Source of the DNA: an uncultured Muribaculaceae bacterium
Lineage (GTDB): Bacteria > Bacteroidota > Bacteroidia > Bacteroidales > Muribaculaceae
Length of the DNA stretch: 62,726 nt
Reading direction: 5' to 3'
NCBI GenBank assembly: GCA_910584905.1
Contig: CAJUCQ010000013.1
Location: forward strand, 1 to 62,726
Part shown: in pieces, positions 41,799-51,450 of the stretch
Numbering within the stretch: the stretch's first letter is position 1
How the letters are laid out: the number at the start of each line of letters is the position of its first letter
Notes under the pieces: model-generated
Seen by the model: only the letters and a program-made list of their open reading frames with translations
What the model was told of the DNA's origin: nothing
Database searches by the model: none
Position numbers and translations under genes: made by a program

Positions 41799-44700
41799 TC
41801 AGGCCTGCTCATTGGCTTTCTCCGTGGCGGCAACCGAGGGATCCACACCCCACTGCTGCTGCGAGAGACGCAGATAGTTGTTGTAGCGCCACTGGGCGTT
41901 GGCCTTGGCGGCGGCGAAGAGCTCGGCAGCTTCCGCGGGATACTGCTTCATCACCGAAGCGTAGCGAACCTCGCCTTTGAGGAAGTCTTCGAACTTGTCC
42001 CATGCCGGAGCCTTGCTGTCGAGCGAGAAGGGGTTCTGGCCCTGCTCCTCGAGTGCGGGATTGTAGCGCCACAGGTGCCAGTAGCCGCATTCTACGGCCT
42101 TGGCCATTTCTTCCTGCGAGCGGCCCATGCCCGACTTCAGGCCGTGGTTGATACACGGAGCGTAGGCGATGATGAGCGACGGTCCGTTGTAAGCCTCGGC
42201 TTCGCGGATGGCCTTGAGAGTCTGCGCTTGGTCGGCACCCATAGCAATCTGGGCGCAGTAAACGTAGCCGTAGGTCGACGCAATCAGACCGAGGTCTTTC
42301 TTGCGGACGCGCTTGCCGGCGGCGGCAAACTTGGCGATAGCGCCTACAGGGGTAGCCTTCGAGGCCTGACCGCCCGTGTTGGAGTAAACTTCCGTGTCGA
42401 CTACGAGCACGTTCACATTCTTGCCCGAAGCAAGCACGTGGTCAAGACCGCCGAAGCCGATGTCGTATGCGGCGCCGTCGCCGGCGATAATCCACTGCGA
42501 GCGTGCCACGAGGAAGCCCTTGAGTTCAAGGATGCCCTTGCATACGTCGCATCCGCAAGCCTCGCAGAGAGGCACGAGCTTGTCGGCTACCTCGCGGGTG
42601 ATGCCGGCGCTGTGGCGGCCTTCAAGCCATTGGGCGGCGAGAGCCTTGATTTCTTCGCTGCAGTCGGCGCAGGTCGTGGCCTTCGTCATAAGGTCGGCAA
42701 GACGCTCGCGCATCTTTTCCGTGGCAATCTTCATGCCGAGACCGAATTCGGCGAAGTCCTCGAAGAGCGAGTTGGCCCATGCCGGACCGTGGCCTGCGGC
42801 GTCGGTCGTGTAAGGAGTCGAGGGCACGGAACCTGAGTAAATCGACGAGCAACCCGTAGCGTTGGCCACCATTTCGTGGTCGCCGAAGAGCTGGCTGATG
42901 AGCTTCACGTAAGGCGTTTCGCCGCAACCGGAGCATGCGCCCGAGAACTCGAAGAGGGGCTGGGCGAACTGGCTGTTCTTCACGTTGGCCTTCGTGTCGA
43001 CGAGAGCCTGCTTGCTTGTGACGTGGTCGGTGCAGTAGTCCCATTCCTTCTGATGGTCGAGCTGTGTCTCAAGGGGCTTCATTTCGAGAGCCTTCACGCC
43101 CTTCTTGCCGGGGCATACGTCAACGCAGTTCGAGCAGCCGAGGCAGTCGAGGACGTCGACGGCCTGAATGAAACGCATGCCCTTGAAGGCCGGGCCGAGA
43201 GCCGGAATCGTGCCGGCTTCGCCCATAGGCGATGCGGCGGTTTCGGCTTCGGTGAGCACGAACGGACGGATGGCGGCGTGGGGGCAGACGTAGGCGCACT
43301 TGTTACACTGGATGCAGTTCTCTTCCTTCCATTCCGGAACGAAGGCCGCAACGCCGCGCTTCTCGTAGCGGGCCGTGCCCTGCTGCCACGTGCCGTCGGC
43401 GATGGCTTCGAAGTCCGACACCTTCAGGTCGTCGCCCATTTGAGCGTTGATGGGGCGAACGATGTCGTTGATGAAGGCGGGGTCGTTGTTCTCGGCCTTG
43501 GCGGCTTCGGGAAGGTTGGCCCATGCGGCGTCTACGTCGAGCTTGTGGTACTCGCCGCCGCGGTCTACGGCTGCGTAGTTCTTGTCGACGATGTCCTGAC
43601 CCTTCTTGCCGTAGCTCTTCACGATGAATTTCTTCATCTGCTCGATGGCGAGGTCAACGGGGATTACCTCCGTGATGCGGAAGAATGCGCTCTGAAGGAT
43701 GGTGTTCGTGCGGTTGCCGAGACCGATTTCCTGTGCAATCTTGGTGGCGTTGATATAGTAGACGGTGATGTCGTTCTGAGCGAAGTAGCGCTTGATGTGA
43801 ACGGGGAGGTTCTTGGCAAGCTCCTCGCCTTCCCAGATGGTGTTGAGAAGGAATGTGCCGCCCTTGCGGAGACCGCGAGTCACGTCGTACATGTTCAGAT
43901 AAGCCTGAACGTGACAAGCCACGAAGTTGGGCGTGTTCACGAGGTAGGTCGAGCGGATGGGCTCGTCGCCGAAGCGGAGGTGCGAGCAGGTGAAGCCGCC
44001 GCTCTTCTTCGAGTCGTAGGCGAAGTATGCCTGACAGTACTTGCGCGTGTTGTCGCCGATGATTTTCACGGAGTTCTTGTTTGCGCCTACGGTGCCGTCA
44101 GCGCCGAGACCGTAGAACTTGGCCTCGTAGATGCTGGCGCCGCCGAGGGCCATCTCTTCCTTCATCGGGAGCGACGTGAACGTCACATCGTCGACGATGC
44201 CAAGCGTGAAGTGGTCCTTTGGCATCGGGAGAGCGAGGTTTTCATACACGGCGATAATCTGCGCGGGGGTCGTGTCTTTCGACGCGAGGCCGTAGCGGCC
44301 GCCGACGATGATGGGGGCGTTTTCCTTGCCGTAGAAGCATTCCTTGACGTCGAGGTAGAGGGGTTCGCCGTTGGCGCCCGGTTCCTTCGTGCGGTCGAGC
44401 ACGGCGATGCGCTTGGCCGTGGCCGGAACTGCGGCGAGGAAGTGCTTGGCCGAGAACGGACGGTAGAGGTGCACGCTCACGAGACCCACCTTTTCGCCCT
44501 GAGCCGTCAGGTGGTCGATGGCTTCCTTGGCAGCTTCCGTAACCGAGCCCATTGCGATAATCACGCGCTCGGCATCGGCTGCGCCGTAGTAGTTGAAGAG
44601 GTGATATTCGCGGCCTGTGATTTTGCTGATTTCAGCCATGTAGCTCTCTACGATTTCCGGAACGGCTTCGTAGTGCTTGTTGCAGGCTTCGCGGTGCTGG

Positions 44701-45383
44701 AAGAATACGTCGCCGTTTTCGGCCATGCCGCGGGCGACGGGGGCGTCAGGCGTAAGGGCGCGCGAGCGGAACTCGGCGAGCGCCTTGCGGTCGAGCAGCG
44801 GAGCGAGGTCTTCTTGGCTGATTTCCTCGATTTTCTGAATCTCATGCGAGGTGCGGAAGCCGTCGAAGAAGTTCACGAACGGAACGCGGCTCTTGATTGT
44901 GGCGAGGTGTGCCACGCCCGAGAGGTCCATGACCTCCTGAACCGAACCTTCGGCAAGCATCGCAAAGCCCGTCTGGCGAACCGACATTACGTCCTGATGG
45001 TCGCCGAAAATCGAAAGAGCGTGCGAGGCAAGCGTGCGAGCCGATACATGGAACACCGTCGGCAGAAGCTCGCCGGCGATTTTGTACATGTTCGGAATCA
45101 TCAGCAGGAGGCCCTGCGAGGCTGTATAGGTGGTGGTGAGGGCTCCGGCCTGTAACGAACCGTGGACGGCACCGGCAGCGCCGCCTTCGCTCTGCATTTC
45201 CTGAACGAGTACGGTTTCGCCAAAAATGTTCTTACGGCCGGCTGCCGACCATTCGTCGACATACTCGGCCATGGTCGAGGACGGCGTGATGGGGTAGATG
45301 GCTGCCACTTCCGAGAACATATAGCTTACGTGAGCGGCGGCCTGATTACCGTCGCATGTCACGAATTTCTTTTCTTTGCTCAT
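41799..45383 (-). CDS. nifJ: Pyruvate:ferredoxin (flavodoxin) oxidoreductase
   Basis: The 1194-residue single-chain enzyme converts pyruvate and CoA to acetyl-CoA and CO2 with reduced ferredoxin. Domains in order: pyrimidine-binding domain (CDGNQAAAHVSYMFSE, 9-24), domain II (about 260-400), gamma domain (about 430-640), two 4Fe-4S clusters (CIQCNKCAYVCPHAA; CLGCSNCVDVCPGKKG), and the C-terminal TPP domain (GCGETPYVKL; GDGAAYDIGFGGLDH; NTGGQASKATP). All cluster cysteines are present and length is normal. A central anaerobic fermentation enzyme, monocistronic, with its own promoter and terminator. Confidence 0.98.
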   Translation of the reverse strand: MSKEKKFVTCDGNQAAAHVSYMFSEVAAIYPITPSSTMAEYVDEWSAAGRKNIFGETVLVQEMQSEGGAAGAVHGSLQAGALTTTYTASQGLLLMIPNMYKIAGELLPTVFHVSARTLASHALSIFGDHQDVMSVRQTGFAMLAEGSVQEVMDLSGVAHLATIKSRVPFVNFFDGFRTSHEIQKIEEISQEDLAPLLDRKALAEFRSRALTPDAPVARGMAENGDVFFQHREACNKHYEAVPEIVESYMAEISKITGREYHLFNYYGAADAERVIIAMGSVTEAAKEAIDHLTAQGEKVGLVSVHLYRPFSAKHFLAAVPATAKRIAVLDRTKEPGANGEPLYLDVKECFYGKENAPIIVGGRYGLASKDTTPAQIIAVYENLALPMPKDHFTLGIVDDVTFTSLPMKEEMALGGASIYEAKFYGLGADGTVGANKNSVKIIGDNTRKYCQAYFAYDSKKSGGFTCSHLRFGDEPIRSTYLVNTPNFVACHVQAYLNMYDVTRGLRKGGTFLLNTIWEGEELAKNLPVHIKRYFAQNDITVYYINATKIAQEIGLGNRTNTILQSAFFRITEVIPVDLAIEQMKKFIVKSYGKKGQDIVDKNYAAVDRGGEYHKLDVDAAWANLPEAAKAENNDPAFINDIVRPINAQMGDDLKVSDFEAIADGTWQQGTARYEKRGVAAFVPEWKEENCIQCNKCAYVCPHAAIRPFVLTEAETAASPMGEAGTIPALGPAFKGMRFIQAVDVLDCLGCSNCVDVCPGKKGVKALEMKPLETQLDHQKEWDYCTDHVTSKQALVDTKANVKNSQFAQPLFEFSGACSGCGETPYVKLISQLFGDHEMVANATGCSSIYSGSVPSTPYTTDAAGHGPAWANSLFEDFAEFGLGMKIATEKMRERLADLMTKATTCADCSEEIKALAAQWLEGRHSAGITREVADKLVPLCEACGCDVCKGILELKGFLVARSQWIIAGDGAAYDIGFGGLDHVLASGKNVNVLVVDTEVYSNTGGQASKATPVGAIAKFAAAGKRVRKKDLGLIASTYGYVYCAQIAMGADQAQTLKAIREAEAYNGPSLIIAYAPCINHGLKSGMGRSQEEMAKAVECGYWHLWRYNPALEEQGQNPFSLDSKAPAWDKFEDFLKGEVRYASVMKQYPAEAAELFAAAKANAQWRYNNYLRLSQQQWGVDPSVAATEKANEQA

Positions 45384-45455
45384 AGTCTGGAATGAATCAA
45401 TGGAAAATTATAGAAAATTGTTGTGTATTCAGTCGTTAGGCTGACGAATCGGCTT

Positions 45456-45474
45456 GGCGGCCGCAAGGGCCGCC
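45456..45474 (-). promoter_or_regulatory. GC-rich hairpin in the nifJ leader
   Basis: GGCGGCC (45456-45462) and GGCCGCC (45468-45474) form a 7-bp stem with a 5-nt loop in the roughly 100-nt leader of nifJ. It may stabilise the message; no known riboswitch is recognised. Confidence 0.4.
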
Positions 45475-45489
45475 CGCCTTTTCCAACTG

Positions 45490-45523
45490 CAAATTTACAA
45501 AAAAATCGGCTGTAAGCCACAAA
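45490..45523 (-). promoter_or_regulatory. nifJ promoter
   Basis: On the minus strand the -7 box TAAATTTG (45490-45497) matches exactly. TTTG at 45520-45523 is 22 bp upstream and lies inside the U-tract of the preceding terminator. Confidence 0.55.
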
Positions 45524-45547
45524 AAATACCGCGCTTTTTTCCGCGGC
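45521..45547 (-). terminator. Terminator after the M6 protease pair
   Basis: A short GC stem (CCGCG 45529-45533, CGCGG 45542-45546) has an A-rich loop and is followed on the minus strand by TATTTTTTG. It lies about 50 nt after the stop of the second M6 gene. Confidence 0.65.
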
Positions 45548-45595
45548 ATTAAGATTGTTTAGTGAATGGCACCCCTGTCAGTGTAGGCGCGGCGC

Positions 45596-48439
45596 TCAGC
45601 GCACCACGACTTTATGCGACGCCCCGTCGCCGACTGCGATATAAAGCCCCGGACGCTCCACGCCCGCGACGCCCCTCCCGTCATGGCCCGTGTGTATCTC
45701 GCCTGCCGACATGCCCGATGCGTCGTAGAGACGCACGATTGTCCCGGCAGCTCCCATGTAGATGATGCACCGTCCATCGGAGCGGATACTTCCCCTCACA
45801 AGCTCGGGCGAGCTTGTCCCGACGTAATCGGGCACCGCCACCACGCCCCTGCGCCCCGCCTGCGACACCTCCCCGGCGGCGCTGACTGCCGCCACGCGGT
45901 AATAATAGCGCGGCGCGTACGGGCGGCTCATCGTGGCCGTGTACGTGTCCGTGTCGCCCGTCTCGCGGGCCGTATGGCCGTCGATAGCCTGCGGCTTAAA
46001 GTCGGCGCACGTCACCCGCAGGTCGTCGAACGCCGTGTTGCCGGCGATTTTCGTAAACACGATGCGGATGCGGCGGATATCGCCCCCGATGCGCTCGATT
46101 ACGGTGGTCGTGCCTTCGGGGCCGGAGGCGGGTTTTACCTCCGCGAGCGTCTCCCGGACCTCGCCGTCGGCCTCGAGTCCTTCGACCCTCAGGATGTTTT
46201 CGCAAGTCGGTGATGCGCTGCGGCTCCAGAACTCGATCTTTCGCACCGGCGCTTCGAATTCCGCGCTCGTGAGCGTTGCCCCGTCGCGGTCGAACTTCAG
46301 CGCCGGAGCGCTGTCGCCGTAATAGCCTATGGAGTTGTGAAGATAAAGACTCCGGCTATCCTGATTCCATTCCCACCCGGCGGGCAGGCTCACGCTCGTC
46401 GTCGACTTATGGCCGAAATCGACCGTCGTCACCGTGTCGCCTTCGCCCGTCTCGGCCTCGATGCTGATGATGTAGCCCGCGGCGCCGTCAACCTTCTCCC
46501 ACCGCGCCGTCAGCAGGCCGTCGGCGTCGAAGCTCCCCCCGGCAGGCTCGGGCGCCATATCGGCCCATGTCTTTTCCGGCACCTCGAAGACGCAGGGCGC
46601 CGACTCGGCCCCGCGGTACTTTCCGCACACGGCCGTCACCGTCGCTATATACGTCTGCCCGCCCTCAAGCCCTGTGGCCGTGTAGGCGCATGACGCCACT
46701 GTCACGTCCCGGCCGTCTGTGTTTTCTTCGTCAGTATCGGCCTCCGGGGTCCACGGGCGGATAGTCACCGCATACCCCGTCGCCTTGTCCGCCGGTTCCC
46801 AGCGTATTAGAGCCGTCCCGTCGGGGCGCCCCGCGGCCACGACTCCTTCCACGCGCCCCGGCTCGACGCGGCCTCCGTCGACGTCGAAGCGCACCGTGCC
46901 CGTTTCCGTCTCGCGTATGTTCGTAATCGACGGCGCGACGTCGCGGCCGCCCCAGCTCTTCAGCGCAGGCACGGTCGTCGGCGTGAAAGCCGTCTTTCCC
47001 AGTGTCCCCGGCCACGGATACGAAGCCGTGGTCTCGCTGTTGAGCGAGTTTGCCTCGCCTCCGGCCTCGACGATGTCCACGTGCTGGTGCGTGGCGAGAT
47101 TGTTCACCGCGTTGCCGCCGAACACGTCCTTGTCGTAGTCGATGTGCCATATAAGCATCCCGTGGCCCGGCAGGAACGAGTCCCAGCCCGTCTGACGGCG
47201 GTTTTCGAGCAGAAAAAACTCGCCCTCGCGCTCTGTTCGGATGATATATCCGCGGTTGCTCATGCCTGTTTCCTCAAGCTCCGCTTCGTCAGGGCCGTCA
47301 AGCGCCTCCGGTTCAAGCCACCCGAGGGCATAGCGCTCGAACACCGAATAGTTCGGCGGCGTGCGCCCGTCGTTGTTGTATAGACCCGCGTCCATCACGC
47401 TCCATTCGCCGGGAGTGTGCGTGGCCCCGGCGTCGCCCGTGTCGTGGAGGTCCGGCAGTCCCAGCATGTGCGAGAACTCATGGACGAAAGTCCCGAGCCC
47501 CACGGGCCGGTCAAGTTCCCATTCGTTGAAGCAGGCATAGCGGTCAAGCCCGACGCCTCCGGCCATCGTCCCGGCGTGTTTCTCCGAGATGCGGCCCGAG
47601 TGAGGCCACACCGTCGACGCCGCGCCGTAGGTCGCTTCCCCCTGCCCGGCGTAGATTATTATCATGTTGTCGACCGTGCCGTCGCCGTCGAGGTCATAAT
47701 CCGTGAAATCGACCTCGCTCTCAAGAAGCCGCGCGGCGTGGATAGCCATCTCCTCGGGAGCCTTGTCCCGGCCCGACGAGTTGTTGCCCCCGTAATAGCT
47801 GCGGTTCTGCGGCAGCTTCACCGGCCCGAGCACGTCGAAGCGAGGGATGAAGCGTCCCGCCGACTGGCGCATAAAATATTCGCGGGCGCACCCCGTGCCC
47901 CCGTATTCGTTGAACCCTTCCTTGTCAAGCATATCGGCGAAATAGCGCGCCGCGCTCGGATGTGTGAATTTCACGTCGCGGTATTCAACAAGAATCACCG
48001 CCACCGGCACAATCCCTTCCCTCGGAAAATCTCCCGTAAGCAAGCCCTTGTCGCCGCCCGTCGGGCTTATTCGCGCCCGCCCGGCATGAGCCCGCTTGCG
48101 CAGGGCGCTGATTGCGGCCTCGGCGTCAACCCCCTCGGTGAAGGCGCGCCCGGCGGCGCTGCGGCGCGAGGCGTCTTCTGCCGCAATGGAGCTGACGACG
48201 GGCTCCCCGTCGGCCCCGACGGCGGCATAGCGTAGTATGCCGTCGCCCGGGTCGACAAGCGGAAGCCCGTCGTCGCTGAGATAATAGTGAAAGTGCTCGT
48301 CGCCTGTCAGCTCCACCCGCAGGGTCGTGCCGTCAGCCTGAGTGATAGTGCGCAGTCCGCGCTTGGCCGGAACGGCGTTCAGCGTCAGTGCGCCGGCCAT
48401 CCACGAGGCGAGTACAAGTGAGAGAACTTTCTTGGTCAT
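45596..48439 (-). CDS. Secreted M6-family metalloprotease (tandem copy 2)
   Basis: The 947-residue protein has a signal peptide (about 1-22), a propeptide-like region with the shared GLPLV and RRSAAGRAFTEGVDAEA block, then the M6 catalytic domain. The zinc motif is HEFSH (320-324), followed by MLGLPD. A DLDGDGTVDN calcium-loop-like motif lies at about 249-258. Fibronectin-type and MAM/jelly-roll-like beta regions follow. The C-terminal tail (YIAVGDGASHKVVVR) is of sorting-domain type. It likely degrades host or dietary proteins outside the cell. It lies 4 nt after its paralogue, so they form an operon. Confidence 0.87.
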   Translation of the reverse strand: MTKKVLSLVLASWMAGALTLNAVPAKRGLRTITQADGTTLRVELTGDEHFHYYLSDDGLPLVDPGDGILRYAAVGADGEPVVSSIAAEDASRRSAAGRAFTEGVDAEAAISALRKRAHAGRARISPTGGDKGLLTGDFPREGIVPVAVILVEYRDVKFTHPSAARYFADMLDKEGFNEYGGTGCAREYFMRQSAGRFIPRFDVLGPVKLPQNRSYYGGNNSSGRDKAPEEMAIHAARLLESEVDFTDYDLDGDGTVDNMIIIYAGQGEATYGAASTVWPHSGRISEKHAGTMAGGVGLDRYACFNEWELDRPVGLGTFVHEFSHMLGLPDLHDTGDAGATHTPGEWSVMDAGLYNNDGRTPPNYSVFERYALGWLEPEALDGPDEAELEETGMSNRGYIIRTEREGEFFLLENRRQTGWDSFLPGHGMLIWHIDYDKDVFGGNAVNNLATHQHVDIVEAGGEANSLNSETTASYPWPGTLGKTAFTPTTVPALKSWGGRDVAPSITNIRETETGTVRFDVDGGRVEPGRVEGVVAAGRPDGTALIRWEPADKATGYAVTIRPWTPEADTDEENTDGRDVTVASCAYTATGLEGGQTYIATVTAVCGKYRGAESAPCVFEVPEKTWADMAPEPAGGSFDADGLLTARWEKVDGAAGYIISIEAETGEGDTVTTVDFGHKSTTSVSLPAGWEWNQDSRSLYLHNSIGYYGDSAPALKFDRDGATLTSAEFEAPVRKIEFWSRSASPTCENILRVEGLEADGEVRETLAEVKPASGPEGTTTVIERIGGDIRRIRIVFTKIAGNTAFDDLRVTCADFKPQAIDGHTARETGDTDTYTATMSRPYAPRYYYRVAAVSAAGEVSQAGRRGVVAVPDYVGTSSPELVRGSIRSDGRCIIYMGAAGTIVRLYDASGMSAGEIHTGHDGRGVAGVERPGLYIAVGDGASHKVVVR

Positions 48440-48443
48440 AATC

Positions 48444-51263
48444 TTATTTCACATATATTTTGGTGGCGCCTGAAGGTGTCCCTACGATGTAAAGACCGGC
48501 GGCAGGCACCTCGATGGCGGCGCTTCCGTCGGCGGCGGCCTTAGCCTCGCCTACGGTCATGCCCCCGGCGTTGTAGACGCGCACGCAGTCGCCGCTCTCG
48601 CCCGAGTAGGTCAGTGTCAGGCCCTCCGTGCTGATGCCGCGGGCCGGCCCCGTCACTTCCCCTATGCCCGAAGTGGCCGACACGCGGAAGGCGTCCGAAG
48701 CAAGCGACTCTTGGCCCTCGGCGTTGACGGCGCGAACCGTGAAGTACCATTCCGAGGCCTCGATGCCCGTCGTGACCACGCCGTGGCTGTCCGTGTCGCC
48801 TACGTTCTTGTTCGTATAGCCTTCGACGGCTACACGCTTGGAGGCTGAGGTCTGAATCTTGAGGTCGTCGAATGCAAGGTTGCCACTTGTTTTCGTGAAC
48901 ACGAAGCGAATCTGACGCACCGTCGACGGAACAGCGTCGACAACCACCGTCTCGGCCTTCTTTGCAGGTGTGATGTCGAAGAACGCTTCCCACTTGTCGT
49001 CGGCCGTGGCCCGGCCTTCGATTGTCAGCTTGTTGCTTGCTGAGTTTCCGGCTGTCCGTTCCCAGAATTCAATCTTGTCAATCGGGAAGTTCATCACAGC
49101 GCTTGTCAGAGCCTGCCCCGTCGACTTGAATTTCAGCGAGGGAGCAGCCGCTCCGTAGTAGCCCACGGAGTTGGAGGTGTAGATGTCGTTGCTCGTGCCG
49201 TCCCACGCCCAGCCTTCGGGGATGTCAACCGTGTTCCCTGAGCCGAATCCGTAAGTGTCCGTGCGCACGCCGTCGCCCACCTCGGCCGTTACGTCGAGGA
49301 TATAGCTCACGGCTCCGACAACCTTGTTCCATCGCGCCGTAAAGCCGTTGAGGCTTACGTCGGCGACGCCGCTCACCTGAGGTATCATATAGGCCCATGC
49401 CAGTTCGGGCATGTCGAAGGCCACCTCCTCGGAGGCATCGCCGGCCGAGTTTCCGGCCGTGGCCGTGACGGTGAAATAGTAGGTACGGCCCGAGAGAAGG
49501 CGCTCGGCCTTATAGCTCGTTTCGGTGCAGTATTGGTTGTTGAGGGCGTAGTGCTCGGGATTTCCGGAGGCATCCTTCGTGTAGAGGTTCAGGCGATAGC
49601 CGCGGGCAAACTCCACGGCGTCCCAACTCAACGAAGCCGTTCCGTCGTCGTGGCCTTCGGCTTTGACGTTCTTGGCCACGCCAAGGTCGATGGGGCCGCC
49701 CGCCACCTTGAAGCTGATGATGCCGTCGGCGCTCTCGCTGATGTCGGTTATGGGCATGTCGATTGCCTTGCCCGCCCAGCTCTTGAGTGCAGGCGTGGTC
49801 GTGGAGGTGAATGCCGTCTTGTTGCGAGTTCCCGGCCATGAATACGAGGCCATTGTCGATGCGTTGCTCGAATTTGCCACCCCGCCGGCTTCTACGATGT
49901 CGACATACTGGTGGCTCTGCGAGTTGTTCACCACATTGCGGTCGAAAACACTCTGCACAAAGTCGATGTGCCATATAAGCATGCCGTGGCCCGGAATGTA
50001 TGCGTCCCATCCCGTCTGCTGGCGGTTTTCGAGCAGGAAAAACTCGGTCTCTTTCTCCGTCTGGATGATACATCCGCGGTTCGACGAGCCTATTTCCTCA
50101 AGAGTGATGCCCGAGGGGCCGTCGAGAAGCTCTGGTTCGAGCCAGCCCATTGCGTTGCGCTCGTAAACCGAGTAGTTCGGAGGTGTGCAGCCGTTGTTGT
50201 TGTAGGGGCCGTAGTCCATCACGCTCCATTCGCCGGGTGTATAAGCCGCCCCGGAGTTGATCGTGTGATAAAGGTCGGGGAGGCCCATCACGTGCGAGAA
50301 CTCGTGGATAAACGTCCCCACGCCGTCAGGGCGCGACTGTTCCCATTCGTTCGTGCACGCATAGCGGTCGATGGTCTTGCCGTCGAGCTTGAAGGCTTTG
50401 CCTGCGACCGAAAGCTCCCAGGAGTGGGGCCATACGGTCTCGGCCGAGCCGTACGATGCCTCGCCCTGACCGGCGTAGAAGATAAACACGTTGTCGACCT
50501 TGCCGTCGTTGTCAAGGTCATATTTCGAGAAGTCTACCTCGTCGTCAAGAAGCTGAGCCGCATGCACGAGCATGTCCTCGGGGGCATTGTCGTTGCCGCG
50601 TAGGTCGTTGCCGCCGTAGTACGAGCGCTTTTCGGGAAGCGTCACCGGGCCGTAGACGTCGAATTTCGGACGGAACTTGCCCCCCGACTGCTGTATGAAG
50701 TATTCATTTGCCGAGCCGGTGCCTCCGTATTCGCTGAACCCTTCCTTGTTGATCATGTCGCCGAAATACTGCGCCGGATTGGGGTGCGTGAACTTCACGT
50801 CTTTATATTCCACAAGGAACACCAGCGCCGGGATATCGCCCGTGCGCGGGAAGTTGCCGGTGAAAAGGCCCATGCCGTTCTGAGCCACGGCCTTCATCCG
50901 GCCCTCGCCGCTTGCGCGGCGATAGAGGGCGTCGATGACGGCCTCGGCGTCAACTCCCTCGGTGAAGGCGCGCCCGGCGGCGCTGCGGCGAGGCGCGTTT
51001 TCTGCCTGCATCGTGCTGTAAACAAGCTTGCCGTCTTTGTCAAGACGCACATAGCGCATGCTGCCGTCCTGTTCCTGTACAAGGGGGAGGCCGTCTTCGC
51101 TCAGGAAGTAATGGAAGTACTCGTCGCCGAAAAGCTCGGCCTTCACGGTCGTACCGTCGGGTTGGGCAATGTCTCGCAGTCCGCGCTTGGCCGGAACGGC
51201 ATTCAGCATCAGTGAGCCGCACAGCCCTGCCGCGAGAGCGAGGGAGAGAACTTGTTTTTTCAT
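48444..51263 (-). CDS. Secreted M6-family metalloprotease (tandem copy 1)
   Basis: This 939-residue paralogue of the next gene has the same landmarks at identical positions: signal peptide, NAVPAKRGLR (21-30), AAGRAFTEGVDAEA (95-108), DLDNDGKVDN (249-258), zinc motif HEFSH (320-324). The N-terminal 330 residues align without gaps to the other copy; the C-terminal beta domains are more diverged. It ends in a sorting-type tail (GLYIVGTPSGATKIYVK). Expression from a TATCTTTG promoter about 55 nt upstream is predicted. Confidence 0.88.
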   Translation of the reverse strand: MKKQVLSLALAAGLCGSLMLNAVPAKRGLRDIAQPDGTTVKAELFGDEYFHYFLSEDGLPLVQEQDGSMRYVRLDKDGKLVYSTMQAENAPRRSAAGRAFTEGVDAEAVIDALYRRASGEGRMKAVAQNGMGLFTGNFPRTGDIPALVFLVEYKDVKFTHPNPAQYFGDMINKEGFSEYGGTGSANEYFIQQSGGKFRPKFDVYGPVTLPEKRSYYGGNDLRGNDNAPEDMLVHAAQLLDDEVDFSKYDLDNDGKVDNVFIFYAGQGEASYGSAETVWPHSWELSVAGKAFKLDGKTIDRYACTNEWEQSRPDGVGTFIHEFSHVMGLPDLYHTINSGAAYTPGEWSVMDYGPYNNNGCTPPNYSVYERNAMGWLEPELLDGPSGITLEEIGSSNRGCIIQTEKETEFFLLENRQQTGWDAYIPGHGMLIWHIDFVQSVFDRNVVNNSQSHQYVDIVEAGGVANSSNASTMASYSWPGTRNKTAFTSTTTPALKSWAGKAIDMPITDISESADGIISFKVAGGPIDLGVAKNVKAEGHDDGTASLSWDAVEFARGYRLNLYTKDASGNPEHYALNNQYCTETSYKAERLLSGRTYYFTVTATAGNSAGDASEEVAFDMPELAWAYMIPQVSGVADVSLNGFTARWNKVVGAVSYILDVTAEVGDGVRTDTYGFGSGNTVDIPEGWAWDGTSNDIYTSNSVGYYGAAAPSLKFKSTGQALTSAVMNFPIDKIEFWERTAGNSASNKLTIEGRATADDKWEAFFDITPAKKAETVVVDAVPSTVRQIRFVFTKTSGNLAFDDLKIQTSASKRVAVEGYTNKNVGDTDSHGVVTTGIEASEWYFTVRAVNAEGQESLASDAFRVSATSGIGEVTGPARGISTEGLTLTYSGESGDCVRVYNAGGMTVGEAKAAADGSAAIEVPAAGLYIVGTPSGATKIYVK

Positions 51264-51320
51264 GAACTAATCGATTGTGTGAGTGTGATAATTATGGCTG
51301 TAATGTTGTGCTTAAGTTCG

Positions 51321-51328
51321 CAAAGATA
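51321..51328 (-). promoter_or_regulatory. -7 box of the M6 protease operon
   Basis: TATCTTTG on the minus strand followed by CG matches TAnnTTTG exactly. No good TTTG is present at the usual distance. The predicted leader is about 50 nt. Confidence 0.5.
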
Positions 51329-51395
51329 AAAAACTTTTTTGATAATAATGCCATATTACACATAAAAACACCTCGAAATACGCAAAAAGACACGA

Positions 51396-51429
51396 AAAAG
51401 TCCGCCTGAGTTGACCTCGGCGGACTTTT
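51396..51429 (-). terminator. Terminator after the CBM26 protein gene
   Basis: An 11-bp stem (AAAAGTCCGCC 51396-51406, GGCGGACTTTT 51419-51429) is followed on the minus strand by CTTTTTCGTG. It starts about 20 nt after the stop codon. Confidence 0.85.
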
Positions 51430-51450
51430 CTATGGAAGGATGTAAATCCC

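Noticed and set aside
42876..45155. A 759-codon open frame opposite nifJ
   Set aside because: A codon-bias shadow of nifJ, whose motifs and cluster cysteines are complete on the other strand.
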